A model generated the notes under the pieces. The model had not been told where the DNA came from. It saw nothing but the letters and a program-made list of their open reading frames with translations, and did not search any database. From positions 1 to 25,537 of the forward strand of contig JBMFNX010000024.1 in assembly GCA_049969935.1 (NCBI GenBank): 25,537 bases of DNA, read 5' to 3'. The translations under genes and the position numbers were made by a program. Below, in pieces: positions 14,936-23,169 of the stretch (the first letter of the stretch is position 1; each line of letters begins with the position of its first letter). Origin of the DNA: JACIWG01 sp049969935 (GTDB lineage Archaea > Thermoproteota > Nitrososphaeria > JACIWG01).

Positions 14936-15994
14936 TCACCTCATAATCCAGCTTCTAAGTGGGTAGTCCATATAATATCTTACTGATTTAAGTTCTTCGA
15001 CTGACCTGCATCCTGCCAAAAACATAGAGACCTTAAACTCCATCAGGAACCTATCGACTAAAGAAGAAAGTTGTGAAATAGTTTTTGAGGCTCTTAATAC
15101 TGGAAGAGCTATTGAACAGTATTTTGCTCCTAAAACTAGAGCCTTAGCCATGTCTAACCCGCTTCTTATGCCACCAGACGCTATAACAGGAACTTTTACA
15201 GTCTGTGCACATTCAATAATCGATACAGCTGTCGGAATACCCCAAGTTGAAAACATAGCCCCTAATTCAGCCTTAACATTGTTACCTAACATTTTAGCCC
15301 TTAACGATTCTACTGTAGCCCAGTTTGTACCCCCTAAGCCAGCAACGTTGATAGCTGAAACACCTGCAAGCTCAAGCTTGGAGGCAACTTCACGTGATAT
15401 ACCACATCCAACTTCCTTGACAACAATTGGAACACCTAAATTTTTTGCGAGAAAACGAATCTTTTCGAGAACAGACCTAAAAAGTGGTTCACCTTCAACT
15501 TGAATTGATTCCTGCAATGGATTCAAGTGAATGGAAAGGGCGTTAGCTTTAATATTGTTTATAAAAGATTTAAGCTTATCAATATCAAATCCTCTAGAAA
15601 GCTGTGAAGCGCCAATATTTAGGCCAATAAATGTTTCTGGAGCAACATCTCTTGCGATAGTATAAGAGTCTAGAGAATTCGGGTCCTCTAGGGCTGGGCG
15701 GATGCTTCCAAGGAAGAGGGCTAAACTCTTTTCTCTTGCAACTTCAGCAATATTTCTATTTATTGCCTTAGATTCCCTAGATCCACCAGTTATTGAGTCA
15801 AAGATAAGTGGGAATGAGATTTTGTATCCGAAAATGTTTGAGGTAGTGTCGATTTCGTCTAAGTCCATTTCTGGGAGAGCGTTATGTAGAATGTGAACAT
15901 ATTCTAGACCTGTAGTTATATTTTTGCATTCGACATCATGTTTTAGGCATATTGAAATGTGGTCCACCTTCCTTCTTCTAGTCTGGTCGCTCAA
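14936..15994 (-). CDS. fni: Type 2 isopentenyl-diphosphate delta-isomerase
   Basis: 352 residues, FMN-dependent TIM-barrel enzyme. Motifs: N-terminal RRRKVDHI, ITGGSRESKAINRNIAEVA, SIHLNPLQESIQVEGEPLF (catalytic Gln and metal-binding Glu), VKEVGCGIS, and ASGGIRSGLDMAKALVLGAK for the phosphate of FMN. It interconverts IPP and DMAPP. The TTG start overlaps the ipk stop (TTGA), with GGGGAG just upstream. Between isopentenyl phosphate kinase and prenyl synthase, in pathway order. Confidence 0.95.
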   Translation of the reverse strand: MSDQTRRRKVDHISICLKHDVECKNITTGLEYVHILHNALPEMDLDEIDTTSNIFGYKISFPLIFDSITGGSRESKAINRNIAEVAREKSLALFLGSIRPALEDPNSLDSYTIARDVAPETFIGLNIGASQLSRGFDIDKLKSFINNIKANALSIHLNPLQESIQVEGEPLFRSVLEKIRFLAKNLGVPIVVKEVGCGISREVASKLELAGVSAINVAGLGGTNWATVESLRAKMLGNNVKAELGAMFSTWGIPTAVSIIECAQTVKVPVIASGGIRSGLDMAKALVLGAKYCSIALPVLRASKTISQLSSLVDRFLMEFKVSMFLAGCRSVEELKSVRYYMDYPLRSWIMR

Positions 15995-16758
15995 TGGACT
16001 CCCCTCATACAGGTTCCCACACCATATTCTCCATTTAAAGCTTTGAGCAGAGCATCCTGCTTGAAGCCGTTGACAAAGAATACGTCTATACCCAACTTTG
16101 AAATCTTGTAAGCAATCTTAATCTTTCTTAGCATGCCACCGGTGACATCTATGATATGCTCTTTTACAATAATATTCTTAACCATCTTAGGGTCCAATTC
16201 TTTTATCGGAGAACCTTCTAGCTTAGGTGATTGAAAGATACCGTCGACATCAATGCAGAATATCATTCGTGAAGGCTTCAACATTCTACAGAGAATGTAC
16301 GATATATCGTCACCTGAAAGAATCCTGAAACCTCTTTTACATGGTAACACGTCTCCAAAGAAAACTGGAGAAAAGTTCTGTGAAAGAAGTTTCAATATTA
16401 GAGATTTTAGTTCAGAAAAATCTTTATTCCAATAGAATGGTGTGATTGTGTAGGGATTTAAACCGTAGGAGGCAAGCGAGTCTATAACATGAGAGTTAAG
16501 TTCGAACATACTTTTTCTCGTTACCACAACCTTACTAGCTTCATCGACATGTTTACATTTAGTATTTAATCCAGACAGTTTCGCATAATAGTGTCCGAAT
16601 GAGCCGCCGCCATGAACTATAATCTTTTTAGAAGAATGCATTGCAAGAGTTCTTGAAAGAGAATTTATTGCATCCAAGTTTAGTGTGAGAGGATGTTTTT
16701 TGTCAGTTATAACTGAGCCACCGAACTTTACTATAATATTGTCAACTACTCTACCCAA
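15991..16758 (-). CDS. ipk: Isopentenyl phosphate kinase
   Basis: 255 residues, amino-acid kinase fold. IIVKFGGSVITDKK binds nucleotide. HGGGSFGHYYAK includes the IPK-specific His (H56), which contacts the phosphate of isopentenyl phosphate. GDVLP and DVDGIF follow. It phosphorylates IP to IPP in the archaeal alternative mevalonate pathway, which needs a decarboxylase not found in this window. The only plausible start is TTG 16758, which overlaps the mevalonate kinase gene by 13 bases. Overlap on both sides implies tight coupling. Confidence 0.95.
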   Translation of the reverse strand: MGRVVDNIIVKFGGSVITDKKHPLTLNLDAINSLSRTLAMHSSKKIIVHGGGSFGHYYAKLSGLNTKCKHVDEASKVVVTRKSMFELNSHVIDSLASYGLNPYTITPFYWNKDFSELKSLILKLLSQNFSPVFFGDVLPCKRGFRILSGDDISYILCRMLKPSRMIFCIDVDGIFQSPKLEGSPIKELDPKMVKNIIVKEHIIDVTGGMLRKIKIAYKISKLGIDVFFVNGFKQDALLKALNGEYGVGTCMRGVH

Positions 16759-17684
16759 ACCTTCAGCCCCTCTGAAGGGATTTCAGAAACATAAACTTCA
16801 AAGTTTCTGAAGCTTTCCAAAACTTCTTTAACCTTCGACTGTTCCGGCAAAACTATTACACAGCCACCTCCACCAGCACCAGTAAGCTTTGCACCTAAGG
16901 CGCCAGATTTTATAGCCAGTTCTACAATCTTGTCGAGCACATCATTTGATACACCAAAGTATGAGAGTATAGCGTGCTGGTAGCACATTAGTAGACCAAA
17001 ATCTTCTAAGGCACCCTTATTCAAAAGCTCTGAACCAGTTAAAGTAATATATGAGGAGGCTTCAACAAGCCTATTAAAATATGATGGGTAAAGGTTTTTA
17101 AAGGAAGAAAATTTGGTAATAAGCTTCAAAGTTTGTCGGACTATTCCACTGTTTACAAGCAAAACCTTTATCTTGTATGGAAGATTAATTTCTTTAGATA
17201 AACCGTCTTTCTTGAAAAGGTGTATGCCACCCCTTATTCCAATAAACACGTCCACACCTGACGGGTTACCATGGGTTACACGCTCCGATTCCATAGCTAT
17301 ATTAAAAAGAATGTTAGGGTCAACTTCACCTGAAACAAGCTTCATTACTGATGCAGCGTATGCTACTGAAGTGGAGCTAGATGAACCGAGTCCAGCTGAT
17401 ATTGGAAGATTAGTTGATATAGTTGACTTAATTTTTCTTGAGCAACCATATTCTTTTCTAATAAGGTCTAGAGCCCTCTTATATGGAAGTAGCTGCTGTG
17501 GGACATTTGAACCTTCTCTCCAGCCAATGTTAAGAGATGAACTAAATATTTCATCTACATCTGAAAAATGTGTGGCTACAAGAGAACCTTGCTCGATGGC
17601 AGCTACAAGGGCGTATGCATTATGAACAACAAAATGTTCACCCAATAGTATAGTCTTTCCAGGAGAAAAGGCGAAAACTTTCAA
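16746..17684 (-). CDS. mvk: Mevalonate kinase
   Basis: 312 residues, GHMP kinase. SPGKTILLGEHFVVH near the N-terminus, LPISAGLGSSSSTSVAYAAS (ATP loop), ESERVTHGNPSGVDV, and C-terminal GAKLTGAGGGGCVIVL. It phosphorylates mevalonate, the first committed kinase step to isoprenoids. TTG start at 17684, three bases after the Memo stop. It feeds the ipk-fni-idsA genes downstream in the same operon. Confidence 0.95.
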   Translation of the reverse strand: MKVFAFSPGKTILLGEHFVVHNAYALVAAIEQGSLVATHFSDVDEIFSSSLNIGWREGSNVPQQLLPYKRALDLIRKEYGCSRKIKSTISTNLPISAGLGSSSSTSVAYAASVMKLVSGEVDPNILFNIAMESERVTHGNPSGVDVFIGIRGGIHLFKKDGLSKEINLPYKIKVLLVNSGIVRQTLKLITKFSSFKNLYPSYFNRLVEASSYITLTGSELLNKGALEDFGLLMCYQHAILSYFGVSNDVLDKIVELAIKSGALGAKLTGAGGGGCVIVLPEQSKVKEVLESFRNFEVYVSEIPSEGLKVWVE

Positions 17685-17687
17685 AGA

Positions 17688-18545
17688 CTACCACTTGCCA
17701 AAAGCTATTGAAGCATAGCCTACAACCTGGTCATAGTCTCCTATAACGTCACCGCTTGTCATATAAGATACTAGCTTAGAACCAGACATGCTTAAGCCTT
17801 TTGAGACGGCCATAAGAACAGCGATCGGTCCAAAACCGCAGGCTGTAATATTCATGCTATAAAGACAATTGTAGAATCCATCTACATCAAGTTTTTCTAT
17901 AAAATTTATGAGCATCGAATCCTTTTTCTGAGCATCATGTTGTGGTTCATAGTGTGTGAAATCAGAGGAGGCGACAATAATATCCTTTTCTGGATCAAAG
18001 ATCTTTAAAATTGCATCAGCAACTTCTAAAGCAAAATGCTTGTCCTGCTCCATCATGCATATCGGAATTATCTTAAAACTGCTTCCATAGATATGCTGTA
18101 AAAAGGGTAGTTGCACCTCTATTGAATGCTCGTAAGCGTGAGAGTATTCATCTAAGTCTATTATCTTAGAAGATTCTAAAAGCAATTTTACTCCTTCAAC
18201 ATCCACTTTAACATTCCCTAATGGAGTAGCCCAATATTCTTTTGTAGAAGAGGATATTATACTTCCAATACCTCGATGATTTGGGCCCAATATTATTGCA
18301 CGAGATGGATTTGGAGCATATGATTTTAGTATAGAATAGCCTCTTGCAGCCACATAGCCAGAATATTCGTATCCAGCATGTGGGGAAACTATTCCTATAA
18401 CCTTTGAAAATTTTGGAAGAGGTAAAACTTTGGCCTTTGTTGAAGAGAAAAGTTGTTCAAGTAGGTTTTTTAGGTTTCCTGGACCGCTTGGATAAAATGT
18501 TCCAGCTACCGCAGGACGTCTTATACTAGCCAAGACCCTCAGCAA
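17688..18545 (-). CDS. Memo (MEMO1) family protein
   Basis: 285 residues. RRPAVAGTFYPSG opens the family domain. Putative metal-site residues are kept: SPHAGYEYSG, LGPNHRG, SSDFTHYEP and ACGFGPIAVL correspond to the His/His/His/Cys set known from human MEMO1. YEHSIEVQLPFLQHI is a further hallmark. Related to class III extradiol dioxygenases; the archaeal function is not established, and human MEMO1 has been linked to metal and redox handling. It is conserved next to mevalonate kinase in archaea, hinting at a link to lipid synthesis. The start is uncertain: TTG 18545 or TTG 18533, neither with a good ribosome binding site. Confidence 0.9.
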   Translation of the reverse strand: MLRVLASIRRPAVAGTFYPSGPGNLKNLLEQLFSSTKAKVLPLPKFSKVIGIVSPHAGYEYSGYVAARGYSILKSYAPNPSRAIILGPNHRGIGSIISSSTKEYWATPLGNVKVDVEGVKLLLESSKIIDLDEYSHAYEHSIEVQLPFLQHIYGSSFKIIPICMMEQDKHFALEVADAILKIFDPEKDIIVASSDFTHYEPQHDAQKKDSMLINFIEKLDVDGFYNCLYSMNITACGFGPIAVLMAVSKGLSMSGSKLVSYMTSGDVIGDYDQVVGYASIAFGKW

Positions 18546-18561
18546 AATGTTATAGGTGGAA

Positions 18562-18575
18562 GCTTATTAAGCTTA
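18562..18575 (-). promoter_or_regulatory. BRE/TATA-like promoter of the Memo-mevalonate-GluRS genes
   Basis: AAGCTTAATAAG on the minus strand, over the end of rps2 and the 27-base gap. It resembles the AAAGCTTAA elements in front of rps24e and the surface-protein gene. Transcription would start near 18540, which bears on the choice of Memo start. Confidence 0.4.
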
Positions 18576-19229
18576 AGATTCTTCTTCTGGCTTTGTTTCA
18601 AAATCGTCTATTGAATATTTCATGGGCTCATTTGGTTGTAGAAGCTTTAACGCTATCAGAACACTTCTTGCAAGAAGCCAGTATACTGCGGCCAAAGCTT
18701 TTCTACCATTATTGTTTGCTGGAATAACAAGGTCAACGTTTGAGACGACATTATCAGTATTACATATTGCGATAACAGGTATGCCTATACTTGAAGCTTC
18801 ATCTATAGCCTGCTTATCATAGAATGGGTCTGAAACGAGAACTATTTCTGGTTCAACATAATTTTTTAGAAGGGGGTTTGTTATGGTTCCTGGAAGAAAC
18901 CTCTTTAAAACAGGTATAGCTCCAGTAAGTTCACAGAATTTTTCTACAGGCTTTTGCGCATAAGGTTTTCTTGAGTAGACAACAACATTTTTTGGCCCAA
19001 CACGTGCTATCATTTTTGCAGCAATGTCTATCCGCTCAAGTGTCTTGTTTATGTCTATAATGTTAAGCCCACCCTGTCTAGTGGTTGCAATAAATTTACG
19101 CATATAGGATGTTTTCGCTATACTACCGATCCTTATACCTGATGAAAAAAGCGCTTTTTCTGTAACTTCTGTTGTAACCATCCTTTCCGCAGACCCTTCT
19201 TCGTCCACAGACTCGTTCTCCTCTAACAT
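18573..19229 (-). CDS. rps2: 30S ribosomal protein S2
   Basis: 218 residues. Acidic N-terminus, then SSGIRIGSIAKTSYMRKFIATTR, GLNIIDINKTLERIDIAAKM, FLPGTITNP and the RKALAAVYWLLAR helix near the C-terminus. ATG 19229 is chosen because GGTGA lies five bases upstream; GTG 19241 falls within that site and overlaps the enolase stop. Archaeal/eukaryotic (SA-type) form. Last gene of the S4-to-S2 run. Confidence 0.96.
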   Translation of the reverse strand: MLEENESVDEEGSAERMVTTEVTEKALFSSGIRIGSIAKTSYMRKFIATTRQGGLNIIDINKTLERIDIAAKMIARVGPKNVVVYSRKPYAQKPVEKFCELTGAIPVLKRFLPGTITNPLLKNYVEPEIVLVSDPFYDKQAIDEASSIGIPVIAICNTDNVVSNVDLVIPANNNGRKALAAVYWLLARSVLIALKLLQPNEPMKYSIDDFETKPEEES

Positions 19230-19234
19230 AATAT

Positions 19235-20479
19235 TCACCAACTTAAATTAATCATCTTAAATGGTCCATAAAATTCGTCTATTCTAATGAGCTCGTTAAG
19301 TTTCGCTATCCGTTCTCCACCTACAACACCCGATTTGATAATTTCTCCTGAAACACCTAGGGCAATGTGTGCAAGATGAGAGTCTACACTTTCACCAGAC
19401 CTATGTGATACGGCGACAACATACTTGTTAGCTTTAGCTGTTTTAGCAAAGTTTAGAGCGTCACCAAGTGGGCCCACCTGATTGACCTTCAATATGACAC
19501 CATTACCAGCACCAATCTTAACACCCTCTAAGAGCCTGTTAGTGTTTGTTACAAATAGGTCGTCTCCAACAATATATGTTCGCTTCGATTCTCTAGTTAA
19601 TATTGAAAAGCCTTCGAAGTCGTCTTCGAAAAGTGGATCCTCAATATAGGCTGGAGAATATTTGTCTATTATAGAAAGGACAAAGTTTATCTGTTCACTC
19701 CTAGAAAAATTAACACCTCTACGTGAATATTCATAAGATTTTGTCTCAGGATTGTATAGTGAGGATGATGCAAAGTCTATGCCCATTTTAACCTTAAAAC
19801 CTAACTTATCACTCACATTATTTACTGCTTCAGAAACTATTTCTAGTGCTTCAAGGTCGTTTAAGTTTGGAGCCCAAGCGCCTTCATCACCCTTTCCTCC
19901 AGAAAATGATGGATCCTTCTTTTCAATCAGTTTTCTTACTTCCTTATGAACAAGAATGTTAGCATATATTGCATCATAAACTCTTTTCGCGCCAACGGGT
20001 AATGAAAGAAATTCTTGTATGTCAGGAGAACCTGGACCAGCATGCTTTCCACCGCCCAAAACATTTCCCAGCGGAAACGGGTGACCATACTCTTTTTCTC
20101 CGCCAATTAGCTTAAACATTGGAACTCCAAGAGCCTTAGATGCAGCATCTGCAGATGCAACAGTTATGGCGAAGACGGCGGCGCCACCGACTTTACTAAA
20201 GTTGGGTGTCGGATCTATCTGATGAAATAGTTCTGCTAGACCCATAATGTCCTCAGATTTAAATCCCACCAGCTTTCGTGAATATTCTTTAAAGGCTTGA
20301 AGTGCACCCTCTGGACCTGATGGGGGGAAAGCTACAGCTTCAGCTGCACCAGTACTTGCTCCAGCTGGAGCACATGCTCGACCCATGAAGCCGTCAACAA
20401 TAACATCTGCTTCAAAGGCCTTTTCCCCTCTACTGTTGAATACGATTCTAGCTTTTAGGTCTCTAATTTCTGTGCCCAT
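19235..20479 (-). CDS. eno: Enolase (divergent archaeal form)
   Basis: 414 residues. It interconverts 2-phosphoglycerate and phosphoenolpyruvate. Catalytic features present: GASTG loop, GKGDEGAWAP, Mg ligands in MGIDFASSS, YIEDPLFEDD and VGDDLFVTN, catalytic Lys in ILKVNQVG, and SHRSGES. The N-terminal half departs from the usual sequence (NSRGEKAFEADVIV; IDPTPNFSKVGGAAVFAIT where most enolases read LDGT..K..LGANA). ATG 20479 follows AGGTGAT by four bases; GTG 20488 lies in that site. Five bases after rpoN, in the place where many archaea have rpoK before eno. Confidence 0.94.
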   Translation of the reverse strand: MGTEIRDLKARIVFNSRGEKAFEADVIVDGFMGRACAPAGASTGAAEAVAFPPSGPEGALQAFKEYSRKLVGFKSEDIMGLAELFHQIDPTPNFSKVGGAAVFAITVASADAASKALGVPMFKLIGGEKEYGHPFPLGNVLGGGKHAGPGSPDIQEFLSLPVGAKRVYDAIYANILVHKEVRKLIEKKDPSFSGGKGDEGAWAPNLNDLEALEIVSEAVNNVSDKLGFKVKMGIDFASSSLYNPETKSYEYSRRGVNFSRSEQINFVLSIIDKYSPAYIEDPLFEDDFEGFSILTRESKRTYIVGDDLFVTNTNRLLEGVKIGAGNGVILKVNQVGPLGDALNFAKTAKANKYVVAVSHRSGESVDSHLAHIALGVSGEIIKSGVVGGERIAKLNELIRIDEFYGPFKMINLSW

Positions 20480-20484
20480 CACAA

Positions 20485-20718
20485 TCACCTTACAACCTGA
20501 TATTCTTTACCCTTTCTATAAACCGATTCCTCATAAGGTAGAATTTGGTCGATTACATCAACATTTGTAATGAACATTCTTCTACAACAGTATCTTTTGA
20601 CGCCTAGGGCGTCTAAAACTTTCCCAGGGTCTTCGCCCATTTGAACACGTTTTTTAAATTCTTCATACTTGTCTCCTATCAAGGAACCACATGTGAAACA
20701 TCTAATGGGAAACATCAT
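20485..20718 (-). CDS. rpoN: DNA-directed RNA polymerase subunit Rpo10 (RpoN)
   Basis: 77 residues. Zinc-bundle signature: PIRCFTCGSLIGDKYEEFKKRV at the N-terminus and VKRYCCRRMFITNVDVIDQIL, with four Cys as ligands. It joins Rpo3 and Rpo11 in the assembly platform of the polymerase. GGTGA lies six bases before ATG 20718. Co-transcribed with Rpo3 several genes upstream. Confidence 0.97.
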   Translation of the reverse strand: MMFPIRCFTCGSLIGDKYEEFKKRVQMGEDPGKVLDALGVKRYCCRRMFITNVDVIDQILPYEESVYRKGKEYQVVR

Positions 20719-20724
20719 ATAATT

Positions 20725-21129
20725 TCACCTATAGGATTTCTGGCGTCTTCTTCTTGGACCTGGACCGCCAAACTTTTTGGGTTCAGTCTGTCTAGGGTCG
20801 CCTACAATAAGGTACCTATCATAATCGAGGAAACGCTTCTTCAGCTCCTCTGAACCACTCCATTCGACAAGAGCTCTTGAGATTGCCATTGCACATGCTT
20901 CAGCTCTGCTCATAAAACCTCCACCTCTAACCTTCACATTAATATCCACTTTATTTGAAATCTCTTTAGCCAAAAGTAGGGGAGTCATTATTCTCAATCG
21001 AGCAAATTCGGGTTGAAGAATTTCTACTGGAACATTGTTTATCCAAACCCTTCCCTGCCCAGATGTTACTGTAGCCTGCGCGTAGGCGGTTTTTCTCCAA
21101 CCATCTGATTGCACAACCTTCTTCGCCAT
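20725..21129 (-). CDS. rps9: 30S ribosomal protein S9
   Basis: 134 residues. KTAYAQATVTSGQGRVWINN, VDINVKVRGGGFMSRAEACAMAISRAL and the basic C-terminal tail KKFGGPGPRRRRQKSYR, whose last residues reach the decoding site. ATG 21129 has GGTGA seven bases upstream; TTG 21132 just before it is the alternative. Four bases or so from its neighbours on both sides. Confidence 0.97.
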   Translation of the reverse strand: MAKKVVQSDGWRKTAYAQATVTSGQGRVWINNVPVEILQPEFARLRIMTPLLLAKEISNKVDINVKVRGGGFMSRAEACAMAISRALVEWSGSEELKKRFLDYDRYLIVGDPRQTEPKKFGGPGPRRRRQKSYR

Positions 21130-21136
21130 CAAATAT

Positions 21137-21577
21137 TCACCTACTTACTAAATGCTGTGAAACCTCTCCAACACTAATATAAAACGATATTGGTTTTTTG
21201 GCCAACGCTTCTGGAAAAGTCACCTTTTCAACTTTTTCATATTCTTTTGGAGTTCCTGTAAAAACCTTTAGCCTATCATAGGCTAGTGCACCCTTACTTT
21301 TTCTCATGGGAAGCATGCCCTTAACTGTTCTCGAAACAATATTTTCTGGCCGCCTAGGATGATATGGACCATATTCGGGGTTAACTCTACTCTTTATTTC
21401 AAGCTTTGAAAGAAACTCGTTGAGCGTTGATTTTCTATTACCAGAAAGTAGAATTTTTTCAGCGTTAACTATTACTACATGGTTGCCTTCTAGAAGAAGT
21501 TTAGCGACTTTAGACGCTAGCCGTCCAAGTATGTGACCGCTTCCATCTACAACAATTATTTTTCCTGGCTCAACCAT
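21137..21577 (-). CDS. rpl13: 50S ribosomal protein L13
   Basis: 146 residues. VVDGSGHILGRLASKVAKLLLEG at the N-terminus, then VNAEKILLSG, YGPYHPRRPENIVSRTVKGMLP and RLKVFTGTP. ATG 21577 has GGTGG six bases upstream; TTG 21583, overlapping the L18e stop, is the alternative. Conserved L18e-L13-S9 order. Confidence 0.97.
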   Translation of the reverse strand: MVEPGKIIVVDGSGHILGRLASKVAKLLLEGNHVVIVNAEKILLSGNRKSTLNEFLSKLEIKSRVNPEYGPYHPRRPENIVSRTVKGMLPMRKSKGALAYDRLKVFTGTPKEYEKVEKVTFPEALAKKPISFYISVGEVSQHLVSR

Positions 21578-21579
21578 TT

Positions 21580-21942
21580 TCAACCACCGAAAACTTTAAT
21601 GTTAGAACCGTCTGGATAACGGTCTATGAATTCTGTAAAAGGCAAGTAGGTTCCACCAGCTTCCTGAACCTTCTTTATAGCACTTTTTGATGCAAAAAGG
21701 GCGGATACTGTAATAGGATGATCTAGAAAGCCATCGCCTAAAAGTTTTCCAGGAACTAGAACAATATCATTTTCTTTAGTTAACTTGGAAATTTTGCCAA
21801 CATTTACCTCTGGACGCCTAGACCTTGGCCTAAGTATAATTTCTTCTATATTAGACCAAAAATTTTTGTTTCCAGTCTTTGATACAATCCTAATCTTTTT
21901 AACTGCTTCCATGATTATAGGATTCTTAACCCTTCTTTTCAA
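21580..21942 (-). CDS. rpl18e: 50S ribosomal protein L18e
   Basis: 120 residues from TTG 21942. NFWSNIEEIILRPRSRRPEVNVGKISKLT, VLVPGKLLGDGFLDHPITVSAL and KVQEAGGTYLPFTEF are family features. The frame is open to 22011, but the extra residues are encoded inside rpoD and look unlike the family. TTG 21942 gives MKRRVKNPIIM and has GGTGG six bases upstream. It overlaps the rpoD 3' end by 17 bases, implying coupled translation. Confidence 0.92.
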   Translation of the reverse strand: MKRRVKNPIIMEAVKKIRIVSKTGNKNFWSNIEEIILRPRSRRPEVNVGKISKLTKENDIVLVPGKLLGDGFLDHPITVSALFASKSAIKKVQEAGGTYLPFTEFIDRYPDGSNIKVFGG

Positions 21943-22756
21943 CTTCAACCACCACATTCGATAGGCCTTCGATAACCTTATCAACCTGTGACATAAGCTC
22001 TTTAACCGCATTAAGAAGTATGTCCCTAGCTGACATTGAACCTACACTTTCAATAATTAGGATAAATTTGTCTTCAGCCTCTTCAACACTTATACCCTTA
22101 GGCTCAGACTTGCATGCTCTAACACATTCCATGCACAAGCTACAGTTTAATGGATCATTAATCTGAAGTAAACCTTCTTTTATAGACAAGACGTTCTTCA
22201 CGCATGCGTCAACGCAGGCGCCACAGTTTTCGCAAGATTTACCTTTAACAATTATAGGATACGATTTAAGCACCGAGACCGAGGCAGCCTGCCACTTCGA
22301 ATGATCTTTACCTCTACCCAATTTTGCATAGGCTTCAAGCTTAACCTTTTGCCCTGGAGAAAGTTTAAGAAGAGGAATATTTGGCGAAATAGGCTTAACA
22401 TCCTCGTCTTCAGAAACAAGTTCGCCAGAGTATACAGTCCTAACTTTATCACCCGCTTCCACGTCCAAGACAAGTAGTACACGACACCTTGGACAACCTA
22501 AAGAACTCTTACAATCACATTCTGATGGAAGCACATATTTTCCAACCGGAGTCTTTAAGGGAACCATAGCCAACCTATGTGCAATAACTTCATCATAGAA
22601 AGAGGACGAGTTTTCTAGAATCACAACATCATCTATAGCCATTGTAGGTACAAGTGAGAGGGCAGCGCGTCTTATCGCGTTAACATATATTCTTGGATAG
22701 CCTTCAAACAGAACCTTTATCCGCTCATAAGATTCTTCGAGAACCTGGACCTGCAT
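21926..22756 (-). CDS. rpoD: RNA polymerase subunit Rpo3 (RpoD) with two ferredoxin-like 4Fe-4S sites
   Basis: 276 residues. Homologue of bacterial alpha N-terminal domain and eukaryotic Rpb3. EGYPRIYVNAIRRAALSLVPTMAID is the dimerisation/assembly region. C80, C82, C88 and C91 (ECDC...GCPRC) form a small Cys cluster. An inserted ferredoxin-like domain holds two complete CxxCxxCxxxC sets: C175/C178/C181/C185 and C205/C208/C211/C215. ATG 22756 follows the S11 stop by one base; the longer frame to 22837 lies within rps11. Both clusters intact place it with the two-cluster class of archaeal D subunits, unlike Sulfolobus, which keeps one. Confidence 0.95.
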   Translation of the reverse strand: MQVQVLEESYERIKVLFEGYPRIYVNAIRRAALSLVPTMAIDDVVILENSSSFYDEVIAHRLAMVPLKTPVGKYVLPSECDCKSSLGCPRCRVLLVLDVEAGDKVRTVYSGELVSEDEDVKPISPNIPLLKLSPGQKVKLEAYAKLGRGKDHSKWQAASVSVLKSYPIIVKGKSCENCGACVDACVKNVLSIKEGLLQINDPLNCSLCMECVRACKSEPKGISVEEAEDKFILIIESVGSMSARDILLNAVKELMSQVDKVIEGLSNVVVEVEKKG

Positions 22757-22757
22757 A

Positions 22758-23165
22758 CTATGCCCTTCTACCCCTCCTTCCTCCAGGCTTACGGGTTGTG
22801 TCATGCGGTATTGGTGTAACATCCTCAATTCTTGCAATCTTGAAGCCAGCTCTAGCCAAAGCTCTAAGGGCAGCGTTGAGACCTGGACCTGGAACTCTTG
22901 GACCAGTACCTCCTACAGCGCGAACCTTTATTATTATAGAGGTTATCCCCTTCCTTTTTGCTTCTTCAGCGCAGGCCATGGCAGATTTAATGGCAGCATA
23001 TGGTGATGATTCGAACCTATCTGCTTTAACGTGACGGCCGCCGGAGCTTATAGCAATAGTTTCAGCTCCAGAAAGGTCTGTGAAATGGACTATTGTATTA
23101 TTGTATGAGCTGTATATGTGTACAATCGCCCACCTTTCTTCCTGTGAACTTGTTGATGTTGACAT
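22758..23165 (-). CDS. rps11: 30S ribosomal protein S11
   Basis: 135 residues. WAIVHIYSSYNNTIVHFTDLSGAETI, SSPYAAIKSAMACAEEA, VGGTGPRVPGPGLNAALRAL and the C-terminal IPHDTTRKPGGRRGRRA. GAGGTT lies six bases before the ATG. S11 sits in the platform of the small subunit. Conserved S13-S4-S11-Rpo3 order. Confidence 0.97.
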   Translation of the reverse strand: MSTSTSSQEERWAIVHIYSSYNNTIVHFTDLSGAETIAISSGGRHVKADRFESSPYAAIKSAMACAEEAKRKGITSIIIKVRAVGGTGPRVPGPGLNAALRALARAGFKIARIEDVTPIPHDTTRKPGGRRGRRA

Positions 23166-23169
23166 CTAA

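Noticed and set aside
21943..22011. Longer L18e N-terminus inside rpoD
   Set aside because: The extra residues lack family similarity, and GGTGG sits at proper spacing from TTG 21942.
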